From: JAICYJ01 sp963737445
Lineage (GTDB): Bacteria; Actinomycetota; Thermoleophilia; Gaiellales; JAICJC01
Length of the DNA: 64,000 nt
Reading direction: 5' to 3'
Assembly: GCA_963737445.1 (NCBI GenBank)
Contig: CAVTSO010000001.1
Span: forward strand, 62,001-126,000
Shown: positions 35,131-42,875 of the stretch, piece by piece
Numbering within the stretch: position 1 is the stretch's first letter
How the letters are laid out: each line of letters starts with the position of its first letter
Notes under the pieces: model-generated
Told to the model about the DNA's origin: nothing
The model's database searches: none
Seen by the model: only the letters and a program-made list of their open reading frames with translations
Made by a program: the position numbers and the translations under genes

Positions 35131-36590
35131 TGGAAGACCCGGCCCGGCGCTTCCTCACCCTCGCCGGAGCGCTCGCCGGGCCTCGACACCACCGCCGCGC
35201 TGACCAACCTGGAACGCGCCCTCACGCTCACCCCCAAGGCCACCCAGGCCGCGCCGACATCCTGGTCAGCTTCGCCGAGGCCAGCTTCCACGCCGCCCGC
35301 CACAACGACGCCAAAGACGCGTTGGAAGAGACGATCCCCATCCTGCGAGGAGCGCGGCGATGTGGAGGCCCAGGCCCGCGCCATGACCCGGCTCGGCGTC
35401 GTGCTCGCCCGTCTTGCTGATCCACGCTGGGCAGACCTCCCCACAGAGGCACTCGCCCTCTTGGAACCACTGCTACCCGGCCCGGCGCTGCTCGAAGCAC
35501 TCGGCCAGGTCGCCAGCGTGGAAGCCCTCCAGGGCCGCCATGACGCGGCGATCAGCGTTGCCGATCGCGCACTCACCCTGGCAGACCAACTCGGCCTGCC
35601 GCGCCCGGCGTGCGCGCTCGGCTGGCGCGGTCGTCGCGCGCTGCATCTCGGCGACGCCGGTGGGCTCGACGACATGCGCGAGGCGATCGCGCTCGCCACC
35701 CAAGCCGGACAGGGCCGCGAGTCGCCATGATGCACAACAACCTCGGCATTAGCCTGTGGGGCCGTTGAAGGCCCCCAAGCGGCGCTTGCAGAGTTGGAGA
35801 TGGGGATCGTTTATGCCACCGCTCGCGGCCTCACCGCGCTGGCCGCCCTCACGACGGGGAGCACGCTCAGCCCGTTGTTTGACGCGGGCCAACTCGACCA
35901 GGCACTCACCCTCACAACCACGCTCACAGAGCACATCCACGACGACCAAGACAGCCTGAGCGAGGTGCGAAGCGTGGGGGCGCGCATCCGCGCCCTCCAC
36001 GGCCAGCCGACCCAGGCCGCCGACGATCGACTGGCTGGAAACCACCAGCCGCGACGCCGGAAACGCCGAAGCCCTGGTCGTCGGTCTGGGCGCCGCCGCC
36101 ATCACCCACACCGCCCTCGGACACACGACGAAGGCGGCGGCGTTGCTCAGCGAACTCGCAGAGGCCCCAGACACCCGCGACAACACCTACTACGCCGCGT
36201 TGCTACCAGCGCTCGTCCGAACCGCCATCACCCTCAACCGACCAAGCATCGCCCACCACCTCACCACCGACTACCAACCCCACACCCCCTACGCCCACGA
36301 CGCCCAGGTAGCCGCCACCGCCACCCTCACCGAAGCACACGGCGACCATCAACAAGCCGCTGAAGGCTACGCCGACGCCGCCAAGCGCTGGGAGGAGTTC
36401 GGCGTACCCCGAACACGCATATGCCCTCCAAGGCCACGGCCGTGCCTCATCACCCTCAGACACACGCTGAGGCCACGCCGGTGTTGCGCCACGCCCGCGA
36501 CTGTTCACCCAACTCGACGCCACACCCGCCATCACCGAAACAGACACCCTCACACACCACAGCACTCAGCTCATAAACGCCCTCCGGGAT
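35131..36590 (+). pseudogene. TPR-repeat remainder of the cyclase-ATPase gene
   Basis: Helical repeats appear in alternating frames. Examples are PARRFLTLAGALAG, DTTAALTNLERALTLTPKAT, VEALQGRHDAAISVADRALT, DAGGLDDMREAIALATQAGQ and later HLTTDYQPHTPYAHDAQVAA, GDHQQAAEGYADAAKRWEEF. They resemble the C-terminal TPR domain of adenylate cyclase-ATPase fusions. Four or more frameshifts occur over 1.4 kb. The final frame ends at 36590 within the sequence shared with an IS5 terminus, so the 3' end may be truncated there. Confidence 0.6.
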
Positions 36591-36785
36591 AGGCTCGAGG
36601 GACTCGATCGAAAGTGCGCCCGTCGGGCACACGTCGCAGAGCCGCTGCGCCCGTTGCTCTTCGAGCTCGGGCAGCAGCGGTTGGGCGAGGCCGTCGTTGT
36701 CGAGTTCGATCGCCTCGGGGTCAAGCGCGACGCACTCGGCCGACCCGATGCACGAGTTGAGGTCGACTATCAGACGTACCATCAT
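36456..36785 (-). CDS. Small ferredoxin with an anomalous C-terminal extension, redox locus 2
   Basis: ATG 36785 (or 36782) follows AAGGAGAG. The first 65 residues form a single-cluster ferredoxin (DLNSCIGSAECVALDPEAIE, CDVCPTGALSIESLE) like that of locus 1. The frame then runs on for about 40 residues of low-quality sequence (YELSAVVCEGVCFGDGGCGV) into the end of the cyclase pseudogene. The normal stop may have been lost when that junction formed. The ferredoxin core is intact, so a functional protein is likely. Confidence 0.8.
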   Translation of the reverse strand: MMVRLIVDLNSCIGSAECVALDPEAIELDNDGLAQPLLPELEEQRAQRLCDVCPTGALSIESLEPIPEGVYELSAVVCEGVCFGDGGCGVELGEQSRAWRNTGVASACV

Positions 36786-36809
36786 GGCTGCTCTCCTTGT
36801 GGTGTGGGT

Positions 36810-37959
36810 TCACGCTGCGGATTCCAGTAGTGCGCGGGCTTCGTTCAATCGTGCCGGAGGCGTCGATCAGCAGGGCGCAGGCGGGTCTGCCGGCGTCATC
36901 CCGGCCGATCATCAGGGATTCCCCGTCGCTCCACTCGCAGACGCCCTCGGCCAGGCCGACCTGCTGGATGCGAAGCGGCCCGATGTCGCTGAAGAAGTAC
37001 GGCTGCCTGACGTACGGGGCACTTGATCCCATGATCGAGTCGGCCACGTGGCGGCCGCTCCAGAGTGCGTGATCCCAGTGTGGGATGGCGATCCGACCCC
37101 ATCGGGGATGCGGGAACGAGACGCAGTCGCCACACGCCCACAAGTGGTCGCAGCCGATCACGCGCAACGTCTCGTCGGCGTCCAGCGCGAGCCGGCGCGA
37201 GCCCGAGCCGGCCAGCTCGGCCGGTAGGCTCGAGGCGAAGCCCGCCGCCGAGACGACGACGTCGCCGCGCAGCTCACCGTGGGTCGATGTCTGCAGCGCC
37301 CACCCATCCTGGCCGGTCGTGGCGGCGTCGATCCGGCACTCTCCCAGGAACCGGACGCCCAACTGCAGCAGCATCGATTCAGCCAGTTCCGAGATGCGGG
37401 GAAGGAACCGCGCCAGCGGTCGCTGGAGCATGTCAACCAGCGTGACGCTGTGGTCAGACGCGAGAGTCGCCGCCGTCTCCGTGCCGATCAGGCCGGCCCC
37501 CACGACGATCACTCGCTTTCCCGGCCGCTCCAGGCGCCGCACAAGCGAGAGCAGTCCGTCACCGGTCGAGTTCTGCTCGGTGCCAGCAAATCCCGGAATC
37601 GGCGGCTTCGGGTAGCGAAGCCCCGTCGCCCAAACCAGCGTTGGAGCATCGACCACGACGTCGTCTCCGCCACCCGAGGGCGTCACGTAGAGCGACCGGC
37701 GCTTCGCGTCGAGCTCGTGCACGACGGCGTCGAGATGCACGATCCCAGAGGCGGTCAGGGCGTCTGCGTCGGCGAACAGCGGCAGCCGGCCGGTGCGAAG
37801 CGCGCGCTTTGAAAGGGGTGGCCGGTCGTGCGGGAGGCCGGGGCCGATCAGCCGCACTTGGCGGCCCTGCTGGGCGAGCCGGGCGGCACAGGCGTAGCCT
37901 GCCACCCCGTTGCCGACCACCGTGACGATCTCATGCCGGTCGCGGGAGGCTACGGGCAT
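36810..37959 (-). pseudogene. FAD-dependent ferredoxin reductase, redox locus 2 (3'-end frameshift)
   Basis: ATG 37959 starts TVVGNGVAGYACAARLAQQG, FAD site. RPPLSKRALRTGRLPLFADA and VIVVGAGLIGTETAATLASD (NAD(P) site) follow, then HLWACGDCVSFPHPRWGRIA. This is a clear paralogue of the locus 1 reductase. Near 36865 the frame runs into nonsense, but a +1 shift restores ARLNEARALLESAA and a stop at 36810-36812, matching the end of the locus 1 protein. A single inserted base is therefore likely. If real, the protein would only lose a normal C-terminus. The start overlaps the upstream lipoprotein gene. Confidence 0.85.
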
Positions 37960-38426
37960 TTCCCGCTCCGGTAGGCCGCTCGCTGCGTCGGAGACAGGAT
38001 CCAGTGCCAACTCGTACCGACCTTGATCGCGTGCACGGTGGCGGTGGTCACACCGTCGTCGGAAGTCACCTGCACGGTCACAGCCTCGGCCCGCTCCGCC
38101 TTACCCTCGACGTCGAGCGTGTCGCCGTAGGTCTCAAGCACCTTCATGCTCTTCAGGCGGAAACCCTGGTTGCCCTGGCACTGCATGAATCGCGACCGGC
38201 TGACGAGTGCCTGATCCGCCGGATACAGGTCATCCCAGAGCGGGCCTGACTGGCCGCGCGAGAACTCGGTCGTGATGCGCTGGATGAAACCGGCAGCCGA
38301 CTCCGTGCCGGTGGTGGTTCCACCCGAACTGCCGCCGGCACAGGCGGTGGCCAGCAGAGCGATCAGCGCGACCACAACGATCGCGTCGAACATATGCCGA
38401 TGATTGCCGAACCGTAGGTGTGTCAT
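37950..38426 (-). CDS. Lipoprotein, redox locus 2 only
   Basis: ATG 38426 overlaps the ApbE stop by ATGA. The 158-residue protein has a leader (FDAIVVVALIALLATACAGG) with lipobox ATAC, a Ser/Gly/Thr linker and a folded domain (FIQRITTEFSRGQSGPLWDD, VEGKAERAEAVTVQVTSDDG, WILSPTQRAAYRSGKCP). No FMN-binding motif is visible. It resembles small secreted proteins of unknown function with a NTF2-like shape, though this is tentative. It has no counterpart in locus 1. Extracytoplasmic placement suits a redox partner of ApbE or the haem protein. Confidence 0.75.
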   Translation of the reverse strand: MTHLRFGNHRHMFDAIVVVALIALLATACAGGSSGGTTTGTESAAGFIQRITTEFSRGQSGPLWDDLYPADQALVSRSRFMQCQGNQGFRLKSMKVLETYGDTLDVEGKAERAEAVTVQVTSDDGVTTATVHAIKVGTSWHWILSPTQRAAYRSGKCP

Positions 38427-39409
38427 GGCAGCCCTCCGATGGAAGTCGCAACCTTGATGCGGACGCGCCGTCGCTCCACGGCGACCGTCGGCAGCCGACC
38501 GAGCATCACCGGCCGGCCCACGTCTGGTACCAGCAGAGCGGCCAGGGCTGGCCGCGCCGCCAGGTACCCCACGGCCTCGGCCGGCGGGGTGATAGCCAGC
38601 GCGGTCGCGTGCGCCTCGGCCTGCGCCGCGTCCGGTGCGACCACGGTCACGGTCAGCGGTCCGGAGCCTGCGGGTAGGCCGGTGGCCGGGTCGATGAGAT
38701 GATGCAGACGGCCACCGGGGCCGAATCGGCGCGTATCCCGGCCGGAGGTGGCCACGCCGCCGCGCACGAGCTGGAGCCTCGCCAGCGGCGGCCCGGGCCG
38801 GCCGGGGTTCGCTACGTCGATCTGCCATGGCCCGCCCGGTGGCGCGGCGCCGGACACCGCGATATCCCCTCCCAGGTCGACCAGGAACCCCGGTGCGGTG
38901 GGCCACTCGCGCCGCATCCGGGCAACCGCAGTGTGCGCCGACCAGCCTTTGCCGATGCCGCCGAGATCAACTGTCGCGCCGCGCGCCAGCCGCGCCCTGC
39001 CGGCCACCGAGTCGATCTCGATCTCCGCGCCCGCGCGCCAGCCGGCCGGCGTCGCAGGTGCGCGTTCCTCGAGCTGCTCGAAGGAGCGGTCGTAGCCCGC
39101 TGCGATGAGCGCCGGGAGGATGGTAGGGTCGAATCGCCCCTCGGTGGCCACGCGCGCGTCGAGCGCGGCGGCCAGCGCGGATTGCAGGCGCTGGTCGACG
39201 GTCACCCACCCGCCTCCGGCCCGGTTGAGTGCCGAGAGGTCGCTCGCCGGATCGAAACGGGACAGCACCCGCTCACAGGCGGCCACCTCGGCCTGCCCCG
39301 CCTGCAGGGCTCGGCGCGCCCTCGCCTCATCCTCGGGAGCGGCGCTGACCGAAACGGCGCACGTCGTTCCCATCGCCCGGAACACCGTCTGACGGAGCTG
39401 GTTGTCCAT
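38423..39409 (-). CDS. apbE: FAD:protein FMN transferase ApbE, redox locus 2
   Basis: This 328-residue protein begins LRQTVFRAMGTTCAVSVSAA, the usual ApbE start. It contains VDLGGIGKGWSAHTAVARM, LVDLGGDIAVSGAAPP and GVATSGRDTRRFGPGGRLHH, then LIDPATGLPAGSG. The Gly-rich DLGGIGKG loop and the Asp in DLGGDI bind FAD and Mg2+. It transfers FMN to an exported acceptor. The start overlaps the haem membrane gene stop by one base. No signal peptide is obvious. The sequence is clearly diverged from the locus 1 ApbE. Confidence 0.92.
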   Translation of the reverse strand: MDNQLRQTVFRAMGTTCAVSVSAAPEDEARARRALQAGQAEVAACERVLSRFDPASDLSALNRAGGGWVTVDQRLQSALAAALDARVATEGRFDPTILPALIAAGYDRSFEQLEERAPATPAGWRAGAEIEIDSVAGRARLARGATVDLGGIGKGWSAHTAVARMRREWPTAPGFLVDLGGDIAVSGAAPPGGPWQIDVANPGRPGPPLARLQLVRGGVATSGRDTRRFGPGGRLHHLIDPATGLPAGSGPLTVTVVAPDAAQAEAHATALAITPPAEAVGYLAARPALAALLVPDVGRPVMLGRLPTVAVERRRVRIKVATSIGGLP

Positions 39410-40029
39410 CAGACCGCGATCGTCGCCGGACGGTCGCCGGCGACTGTCTTCTCGGCCGGCGCAGGAACGGGAGCAGGGCGCCTGGCTGCGGCGCGCGGCA
39501 TCAGAATCCGGGCGAACGTAAGCCACAACACCGGAGCCGCTGCGACTGCGGCGAACACCAAGCCGCGCATGTCGATCAGATCGGTGCCGGCCGTGAGCGC
39601 GTGCCAGAGACCGAGGAAGAAGGCTGCAAACCCGGCGTAGTGCAGAATCCGCCACCGCTTCTGGCCAATCCGGCGCCTCACGTGGAACGAGAGGGCCAAC
39701 GCCAGCATCAGCCATGCCGCGACGATGCCGGCGGCCACCGTGACCGGTCGCCAGGGCGAGGAGCCGGGAAGCAGCACCGCCCCCAGGCCGAAATGCATGG
39801 TCGGATCGAGCAGCAGCGCGAGCCCGTGCAACGCGACCATCGAGACGCCGGTCCACATCAGCGTCTGGTGCCAGGCGAGCAGGGACTTTCCCTTCGCCGG
39901 GCCGAGCAAGCGCGTGCTCAGCATCAGGCCCAGCGACACCGACATCGTGAGCAATGTGAATGCGACCAGGCCAGCAGCCCTGGCCACCAGCCAGGCGACC
40001 GGCATCCCGGATGTGACGGCGAGAGTCAT
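39409..40029 (-). CDS. Ferric-reductase-like transmembrane haem protein, redox locus 2
   Basis: This 206-residue protein has about six helices. The His residues are in LLAWHQTLMWTG, SMVALHGLALLLD, RWRILHYAGFAA and LGLWHALTAGTDL, the same four positions as in locus 1. These are the expected haem b ligands of the ferric-reductase fold. A Pro/Ala-rich tail ends DRPATIAV. It should pass electrons from the cytoplasmic side to the outside. The ApbE gene follows directly, so in this locus the order of the two is opposite to locus 1. Confidence 0.85.
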   Translation of the reverse strand: MTLAVTSGMPVAWLVARAAGLVAFTLLTMSVSLGLMLSTRLLGPAKGKSLLAWHQTLMWTGVSMVALHGLALLLDPTMHFGLGAVLLPGSSPWRPVTVAAGIVAAWLMLALALSFHVRRRIGQKRWRILHYAGFAAFFLGLWHALTAGTDLIDMRGLVFAAVAAAPVLWLTFARILMPRAAARRPAPVPAPAEKTVAGDRPATIAV

Positions 40030-40235
40030 CCGGCCGGCACCGGGGAGGTGCGCGTGGTGGCTTGTGGAGTGCTCGGGACGGTCAGCACCTGGCCGTTCTT
40101 GCCTTTGACCACCAACGCCGGCGGCGTGCTCTGGATCGGCGTGGGCTGCTGCCGCGTCCAGGCCAGCACAGCCACCACCGCAAACAGTGCCCACACCGTC
40201 AATATGGCTGCCCATACGGCCCGCATCTCAGTCAC
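40026..40235 (-). CDS. Small exported protein with TTRTSPV C-terminus, redox locus 2
   Basis: GTG 40235 (or ATG 40226) gives about 69 residues. One membrane helix (WAAILTVWALFAVVAVLAWT) is followed by a short Pro/Thr-rich tail (QQPTPIQSTPPALVVKGKNG) ending TPQATTRTSPVPAG. The heptapeptide TTRTSPV is identical to that in 25654-26010 of locus 1, but codons differ (ACG CGC ACC TCC CCG GTG against ACT CGC ACC AGC CCG GTC). It overlaps its neighbours on both sides. It is probably an extracytoplasmic partner of ApbE or the haem protein. Confidence 0.7.
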   Translation of the reverse strand: MTEMRAVWAAILTVWALFAVVAVLAWTRQQPTPIQSTPPALVVKGKNGQVLTVPSTPQATTRTSPVPAG

Positions 40236-40422
40236 CCGGCTCCACCTGCGGCACCTGCGCTTGCACCTGCGGCACCACCGGTACCGTGGGCTGGGCCGCA
40301 GGAGTCCGCGTCAGACCGGCGACGGCCGCTCCGCCCGTAAGGACGGTGCCTGCCAGTGCGGCGGCGAGTAGGAACAGTTCCCGCCTGGTCGGCTGCTTCG
40401 CCCCGTGAATCGGTCGCGCCAC
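40228..40422 (-). CDS. Small exported protein with Arg-Arg leader, redox locus 2
   Basis: GTG 40422 follows GGAGGC. The 64-residue protein has TRRELFLLAAALAGTVLTGG, resembling a twin-arginine-type leader or a simple anchor, then a Pro/Val/Gln-rich tail (PVVPQVQAQVPQVEPGD). No catalytic motif is present. It is the first gene of the locus 2 operon and overlaps the next by eight bases. A role as a membrane-bound or exported scaffold of the redox system is likely. Confidence 0.65.
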   Translation of the reverse strand: MARPIHGAKQPTRRELFLLAAALAGTVLTGGAAVAGLTRTPAAQPTVPVVPQVQAQVPQVEPGD

Positions 40423-40859
40423 CAGTCGCCTCCATCGGTCGAGTTCACAACGACGGTATGCCGGAGCGGTCGCGGTCGCATCGTACGTGTCGCGGATTGC
40501 TGCTACGGGTTTTCCGCACTCGCCCGGCTCCGGGTCCCGCCAGCCGCGTGGTGCGCTTCTCACACCATCGGCGGGAAGTGCCCGCGAGTGGTCGGCTCGG
40601 AGCGTGCTGTGTGCTAGGTAGACGACCGAGCGCGCGGCCCGCGCGTGACTATCGATTCGGTTAGCTCGCCCCGCTGACCCGCCGGTATGCCGTTGTTCCG
40701 CTGCCAAGTTGTCCCCACAACGCCGGCCGCTCGGAGAACGTCGCTGCCCAATCCCCGCGCCGTGCCAAATCCTTCGCAATTGCTCGCCCAGCCCTTATCT
40801 GGCGACGCTACAGTCGAAAGCAACCTCTCCCAAGTCCATCTGAGCCGCAGGTGACACCA
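40423..40859 (+). other. Divergent intergenic region, promoters of locus 2 and the next gene
   Basis: No gene is evident in these 437 bases. It separates the locus 2 operon (minus) from a small gene (plus), so both promoters probably lie here. No operator or repeated motif was recognised. Confidence 0.4.
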
Positions 40860-41114
40860 ATGACACACGCCACGACACCACATCTCGAAACGGCGAGCTC
40901 GGGTCTACTCCAAGACACGATTCTCCACCACGACGAGTTGATCGCCCGCCTGATGGACACCGCCGCCATCCGCTACGACGAACTGGCCCCGAGCGTCGCC
41001 GATCCACTGTCGGCGGCGGCGTTGTTGTCGTCAGCCCAACTCAACGACCTCGGCGAACGGTTCATCTTCGTGCTTGAGGTCGCCTGCGAGCTTGGTTCCC
41101 GAACCAGCCCCTGA
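40860..41114 (+). CDS. Small hypothetical protein, 84 residues
   Basis: ATG 40860 (GTG 40851 also possible) gives a soluble acidic product (TASSGLLQDTILHHDELIAR, then DELAPSVADPLSAAALLSSA and LGERFIFVLEVACELGS). The composition is that of a real helical protein. There is no strong ribosome-binding site. It ends about 50 bases before the first copy of the repeated intergenic element. Function is unknown. Confidence 0.5.
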   Translation: MTHATTPHLETASSGLLQDTILHHDELIARLMDTAAIRYDELAPSVADPLSAAALLSSAQLNDLGERFIFVLEVACELGSRTSP

Positions 41115-41162
41115 CCATCCGGTCGGAGGACACGGGCTCTTCAGGCGTCGGGTGCCCCGTCA

Positions 41163-41341
41163 GCGCCGCCGAACGCCTTACGTAACTCTCACCCTGCACT
41201 AAGCGCGCCCTCAACCGGCCGCGTTAGCCTGCAAGAGTCGGAGCCTACCCCCTCGTTAACACCCACCCCCCGCGAGGTCGGACGGCCCCGTCGCGTCAGG
41301 CCCGCCCGGTGGCGTGGAGCCTCTACCGGGCGGGCCACCAG
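41163..41341 (+). ncRNA. Candidate structured RNA, copy 1 of a two-copy intergenic element
   Basis: This stretch aligns over its whole length with 48152-48332. The 3' part has GGCCCGCCCGG pairing exactly with CCGGGCGGGCC across a 16-base loop. The 5' part has ACTCT pairing with AGAGT around a region containing an imperfect TGCA/TGCA helix. It follows the gene ending at 41114. An untranslated structured RNA, riboswitch-like leader or 3' stabiliser is possible. No known RNA family is recognised. Confidence 0.55.
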
Positions 41342-41681
41342 CCTCCGCGCGGTCGGCGTTTCGTGTGGCGGCCAACCGTCTGGGGCGAGGTCGGCGTAGA
41401 CTCAGGAGGCGGGACGCACGCGCTGCCCGCGCCGCGCACCGGGTGGCCCGTCCGAGAATCGAGGGCCCGCGGACTGCCACCAGCGCAACCGGCCGGCGTG
41501 CGTGGCCTGGGAGATCAAGCTCCGTGCCGATCCAGTGTCGACTCTCGCCGGCGCAGGATCAGGGATCGCTGCGGCTGGAACGACTGCCACCGTGGGTGTA
41601 AGTGTCTTGCCTTGGCGTGTGTGTCGGCGCCCGCCGATCGACAAGAGGCCGGTCGGCGGACGCCGGTAGCTTGACGGGTGG
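41342..41681 (+). other. Intergenic, no gene recognised
   Basis: These 340 bases follow the repeated RNA element. Short frames on both strands have shadow-type composition only. Confidence 0.35.
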
Positions 41682-42071
41682 CTAGAAGGTGCCGCGCAGG
41701 ATGACTGCGCCGCCTGCGGTGCGTACCGAGACGTGCGATCCTCGGACGATCTTGGGGACGGTCTGGCCGAGTTCGGTGTTTCGGTCGATCTGGGCGACGC
41801 CGTGGCTGTTGACGGTGGCGCTGCCGAACTTCGAGCCCTTGGCGTAGAAGAGCACGCGCTTGCCTGCCAGGGCAGCGAGGTGCTCGGCTTCGATCTGGAG
41901 TTCGCGCTGGCCGGGCTGGGCCTGGTACTGGGCCTGGCCGGTGGCCTTGGGGAAGGCGGCTGTGTGCTGCATGGTAACTTGCCAGTTGACGGCGGCGAGC
42001 GCCGGAACGGCGACGGCTAGCAGCATGATCGCTGCCAGGATGGGGGTTGCCAGTGTGATCTTGCGACTCAT
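41682..42071 (-). CDS. Small secreted protein, 129 residues
   Basis: The signal peptide (KITLATPILAAIMLLAVAVP, then ALAA) is clear. The mature part (VNWQVTMQHTAAFPKATGQA, RELQIEAEHLAALAGKRVLF, QTVPKIVRGSHVSVRTAGG) is compact, beta-rich and without Cys. It is divergent from the response regulator gene that begins about 145 bases away, so they may share control. I do not recognise a family; similar proteins in actinobacteria are annotated only as hypothetical. Confidence 0.7.
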   Translation of the reverse strand: MSRKITLATPILAAIMLLAVAVPALAAVNWQVTMQHTAAFPKATGQAQYQAQPGQRELQIEAEHLAALAGKRVLFYAKGSKFGSATVNSHGVAQIDRNTELGQTVPKIVRGSHVSVRTAGGAVILRGTF

Positions 42072-42215
42072 GATGGCCCTCCAGGGTCAAACGGGAACGT
42101 GTCCCATCGATGGTAGGTCCGCCGGTGCCAGGCGCGGGACAAGGGATGTCCAGGACTTGGCCAGGATCGAGACAGCGGGGCGCCGGCCGCGCGACGCGTG
42201 TGGCACGATCACGGC

Positions 42216-42875
42216 ATGAAGGTTCTGGTCGTCGAGGATGAGGACGCGATCGCCGTTCCCTTGCAGGAGGGACTCGAGCGGGAGGGGTTCGAGGTGACGC
42301 GGGTCGCCACCGGCCAGGCGGCGTTGGATGCCACTCGCGTCGATCTCGTCCTGCTCGATCTGCGGCTTCCCGATATCGACGGTCTCGACGTGTGCCGGCA
42401 GCTGCGCGCTCGCTCGGACGTGCCCATCATCATCGTTAGCGCGCGTGGCGAGGAGGTCGACCGGGTGGTGGGTCTCGAGATCGGCGCTGATGACTACGTG
42501 GTCAAGCCGTTCGGTGTGCGGGAGGTGGTGGCGAGGATTCGAGCGGTCTCGCGCCGCGTACGCGAGCCTTCCGCCGGTGGTGATCGGATCGTGATTGGGT
42601 CACTGGTGGTAGATGTTGGAGCTCATCGGGTGGCGCTGGACGGCGAGCCGCTGGAGTTGACGCCCAAGGAGTTCGATCTGCTCGTGCTGCTGGCGTCTGA
42701 GCCGGACGTGGCGGTGACGAGGCAGCGTGTCATGGTCGAGGTGTGGAACACCGAGTGGTTTGGGTCGACCAAGGCTCTTGACGTGCATGTGGCGTCGCTT
42801 CGCCGCAAGCTCGGCGATCCAGGCTGGATCGAGACCGTGCGTGGCATCGGCTTTCGGCTCCACCAGCCGGAATGA
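42216..42875 (+). CDS. OmpR/PhoB-family response regulator
   Basis: ATG 42216 gives MKVLVVEDEDAIAVPLQEGL. The phospho-acceptor is Asp48 in LVLLDLRLPDIDG. The winged helix DNA-binding domain has LELTPKEFDLLVLLASEPDV and VASLRRKLGDPGWIETVRGI. The stop overlaps the ATG of the kinase by ATGA. It lies opposite the secreted-protein gene and about 1.8 kb from redox locus 2 on the other strand. It has a different DNA-recognition sequence from the regulator of locus 1, so the two systems have separate targets. Confidence 0.92.
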   Translation: MKVLVVEDEDAIAVPLQEGLEREGFEVTRVATGQAALDATRVDLVLLDLRLPDIDGLDVCRQLRARSDVPIIIVSARGEEVDRVVGLEIGADDYVVKPFGVREVVARIRAVSRRVREPSAGGDRIVIGSLVVDVGAHRVALDGEPLELTPKEFDLLVLLASEPDVAVTRQRVMVEVWNTEWFGSTKALDVHVASLRRKLGDPGWIETVRGIGFRLHQPE

